Positions 14,643 through 16,258 of a stretch of DNA of 16,258 nucleotides are shown one piece after another. Under the pieces are notes generated by a model, which searched no databases, was not told the origin of the DNA, and saw only the letters and a list, made by a program, of their open reading frames with translations. Numbering within the stretch: position 1 is the first letter of the stretch; every line of letters begins with the position of its first letter. The DNA lies in the NCBI GenBank assembly GCA_964421355.1, contig CAYQWX010000046.1, forward strand, positions 1 through 16,258. The letters run 5' to 3'. Source of the DNA: JALTDM01 sp964421355 (GTDB lineage: Bacteria; Bacteroidota; Bacteroidia; Bacteroidales; JALTDM01). The translations under genes were made by a program, and so were the position numbers.

Positions 14643-16258
14643 ATGATAGATTTAAACTACGATGTAATAGTAGTAGGAGCAGGACATGCTGGAAGTGAAG
14701 CGGCGGCGGCAGCAGCAAATCTTGGAGTATCTACACTCCTAATTACAATGGATATGACAAAAATAGCTCAAATGTCATGTAATCCTGCTATAGGAGGTAT
14801 AGCAAAAGGTCAAATAGTAAGAGAAATAGATGCCCTTGGTGGATATACGGGAATAGTAACAGATCGCACCACAATACAGTTTAGAATGCTTAACAGATCA
14901 AAAGGTCCTGCTGTATGGAGTCCTCGTGCTCAAAACGATAGAATGTTATTTTCTATAGAATGGAGAAAAGTATTGGAAAATATACCAAACTTATATATAT
15001 GGCAAGATATTGTAGAAACTCTAATAATAGAAAACAATAAAGTAAAAGGTGTAAAAACAAAAATAGGAGTAGAATTCAGAGCAAAAGCGGTAATACTTAC
15101 CAATGGAACTTTTCTAAATGGACTTATTCATATAGGCAACACAAAAATACAAGCAGGCAGAATGGCAGATCCTCCTTCTTTACATTTATCTGACCAAATA
15201 AAAAATTTAGGCTTTGAAACAGGAAGAATGAAAACAGGAACACCTGTAAGAATAGATGGTAGAACAGTGGACTTTTCAAAAATGATAGAACAAAAAGGTG
15301 ATGAAGACCCAGGCACCTTTTCTTATTTACACGATGAACCTTTATTCACTAAACAACGTTCTTGTTTTATTACATACACAAACACCACTGTTCATAATAT
15401 TTTATTCAAAAATCTCAAATTTTCACCTTTATACAATGGTACAATCAATTCTATAGGTCCAAGATATTGCCCAAGTATAGAAGATAAAATTGTAACATTT
15501 GCAGATAAAGACAAACATCAATTATTTTTAGAACCTGAAGGATGGGAAACGAACGAGTATTACTTAAACGGCTTCTCATCATCTCTACCTTGGGATGTAC
15601 AAATAGAATCCTTACATCTCATTCCAGGACTTGAAAATGCAAAAGTATATAGACCCGGATATGCTATTGAATATGATTTCTTTCAACCAACGCAATTATA
15701 CAGAACATTAGAAACAAAAATAATAGAAAACCTATACTTTGCAGGACAAATAAACGGAACCACAGGATATGAAGAAGCTGCAGCACAAGGCATAGTAGCA
15801 GGAATAAATGCAGCATTAAAGATAAAGAAACAAGAACCATTTATCCTTACAAGACACGATGCTTATATAGGAGTACTTATAGACGACTTGATAACAAAAG
15901 GTGTAGATGAACCATACAGAATGTTTACAAGTAGAGCTGAAAACAGAATACTTTTAAGAGAAGATAATGCAGACTTAAGACTTACCGAAAAATCATATAA
16001 AATAGGATTAGCTACAAAAGAAAGATATGAAAGAATGAATTACAAAAAACAAATATTGGAAAATCTAAAACATTTTGTTCACACTCATAAAATAAAACCG
16101 GAAGAAGTTAATTCTTATCTAGAAAAAATAGATTCATCTCCTATTATAAATCCAACCAAAGTAGAAAACATTCTATTAAGACCTAAAACAAAACTGGAAA
16201 AGCTTACAAGTAATGACAAAATAATAGAAGAAACTATAAACCAAATAAAAATAATGAA
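14643..16258 (+). CDS. mnmG: tRNA uridine-5-carboxymethylaminomethyl synthesis enzyme MnmG (GidA), 3' end outside window
   Basis: MnmG is the FAD-dependent partner of the GTPase MnmE; together they place a carboxymethylaminomethyl (or aminomethyl) group on C5 of wobble U34 in several tRNAs, helping to decode A/G-ending codons. My translation gives 538 codons, open to the right edge; the family is usually about 620-630 residues, so roughly the last 85-90 are missing. Landmarks are the FAD-binding Rossmann motif VVGAGHAGSEAA (10-21), MSCNPAIGGIAKGQ with Cys46, GTPVRID, GPRYCPSIEDK with Cys276 (the second conserved cysteine), FLEPEGW, GQINGTTGYEEAAAQG and the C-terminal FTSRAENRILLREDNADLRLT segment. 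The ATG is preceded in frame by a stop at 14610-14612, which fixes the start. It is divergent from recD. Housekeeping gene with no signs of damage. Confidence 0.95.
   Translation, partial: MIDLNYDVIVVGAGHAGSEAAAAAANLGVSTLLITMDMTKIAQMSCNPAIGGIAKGQIVREIDALGGYTGIVTDRTTIQFRMLNRSKGPAVWSPRAQNDRMLFSIEWRKVLENIPNLYIWQDIVETLIIENNKVKGVKTKIGVEFRAKAVILTNGTFLNGLIHIGNTKIQAGRMADPPSLHLSDQIKNLGFETGRMKTGTPVRIDGRTVDFSKMIEQKGDEDPGTFSYLHDEPLFTKQRSCFITYTNTTVHNILFKNLKFSPLYNGTINSIGPRYCPSIEDKIVTFADKDKHQLFLEPEGWETNEYYLNGFSSSLPWDVQIESLHLIPGLENAKVYRPGYAIEYDFFQPTQLYRTLETKIIENLYFAGQINGTTGYEEAAAQGIVAGINAALKIKKQEPFILTRHDAYIGVLIDDLITKGVDEPYRMFTSRAENRILLREDNADLRLTEKSYKIGLATKERYERMNYKKQILENLKHFVHTHKIKPEEVNSYLEKIDSSPIINPTKVENILLRPKTKLEKLTSNDKIIEETINQIKIM

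Noticed and set aside
15128..15316. Minus-strand open frame of 62 codons
   Set aside because: It is antisense to the conserved middle of mnmG and has no similarity of its own that I recognise.

Overview
The window is AT-rich DNA, most likely from a member of the Bacteroidota. The strongest evidence is three proteins that join a periplasmic beta-propeller to a Y_Y_Y domain ending in the WYMTWWAY-type motif typical of that phylum. Start codons also lack Shine-Dalgarno sequences and sit behind AT-rich leaders. Three intergenic sites match the Bacteroidota -7 promoter consensus TAnnTTTG. Order and genus cannot be told from this sequence.

Layout. Bases 1-9488 (minus strand) hold three tandem paralogous genes for transmembrane sensor-phosphatases of about 1050-1095 residues, separated by only 5 and 11 bp. 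The last one transcribed runs off the left edge. Upstream on the same strand, after a 68-bp gap, lie recC (9557-12760) and recD (12776-14548), 15 bp apart. A 94-bp intergenic region with candidate divergent promoters separates recD from mnmG (gidA), which reads rightwards from 14643 and is cut by the right edge. Apart from the small gaps the window is fully coding. There is no tRNA, rRNA, CRISPR array or insertion sequence that I can see.

How the genes work. RecC and RecD are two of the three subunits of the RecBCD helicase-nuclease. recB is not between them, nor next to them within this window. MnmG is the FAD-dependent half of the MnmEG tRNA wobble-uridine modification enzyme. Each sensor-phosphatase is predicted to have a signal peptide, a periplasmic propeller plus Y_Y_Y sensor, one membrane helix, a cytoplasmic coiled coil and a C-terminal SpoIIE/PP2C-type Ser/Thr phosphatase with its metal-binding aspartates intact. 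No substrate (STAS-type anti-anti-sigma protein), anti-sigma kinase or sigma factor is encoded nearby, so the output is unknown.

Most interesting points. The three coiled-coil linkers differ in length by exactly 7 and 21 residues, i.e. whole heptads, and the longest contains an internal 21-residue duplication. The three genes are mosaic: genes 1 and 3 are most alike in the sensor, genes 1 and 2 in the phosphatase. All three phosphatases carry a tandem hexapeptide (GDPFxx twice) at the same place. A 28-residue stretch is identical between sensors 1 and 3 although the codons have diverged.
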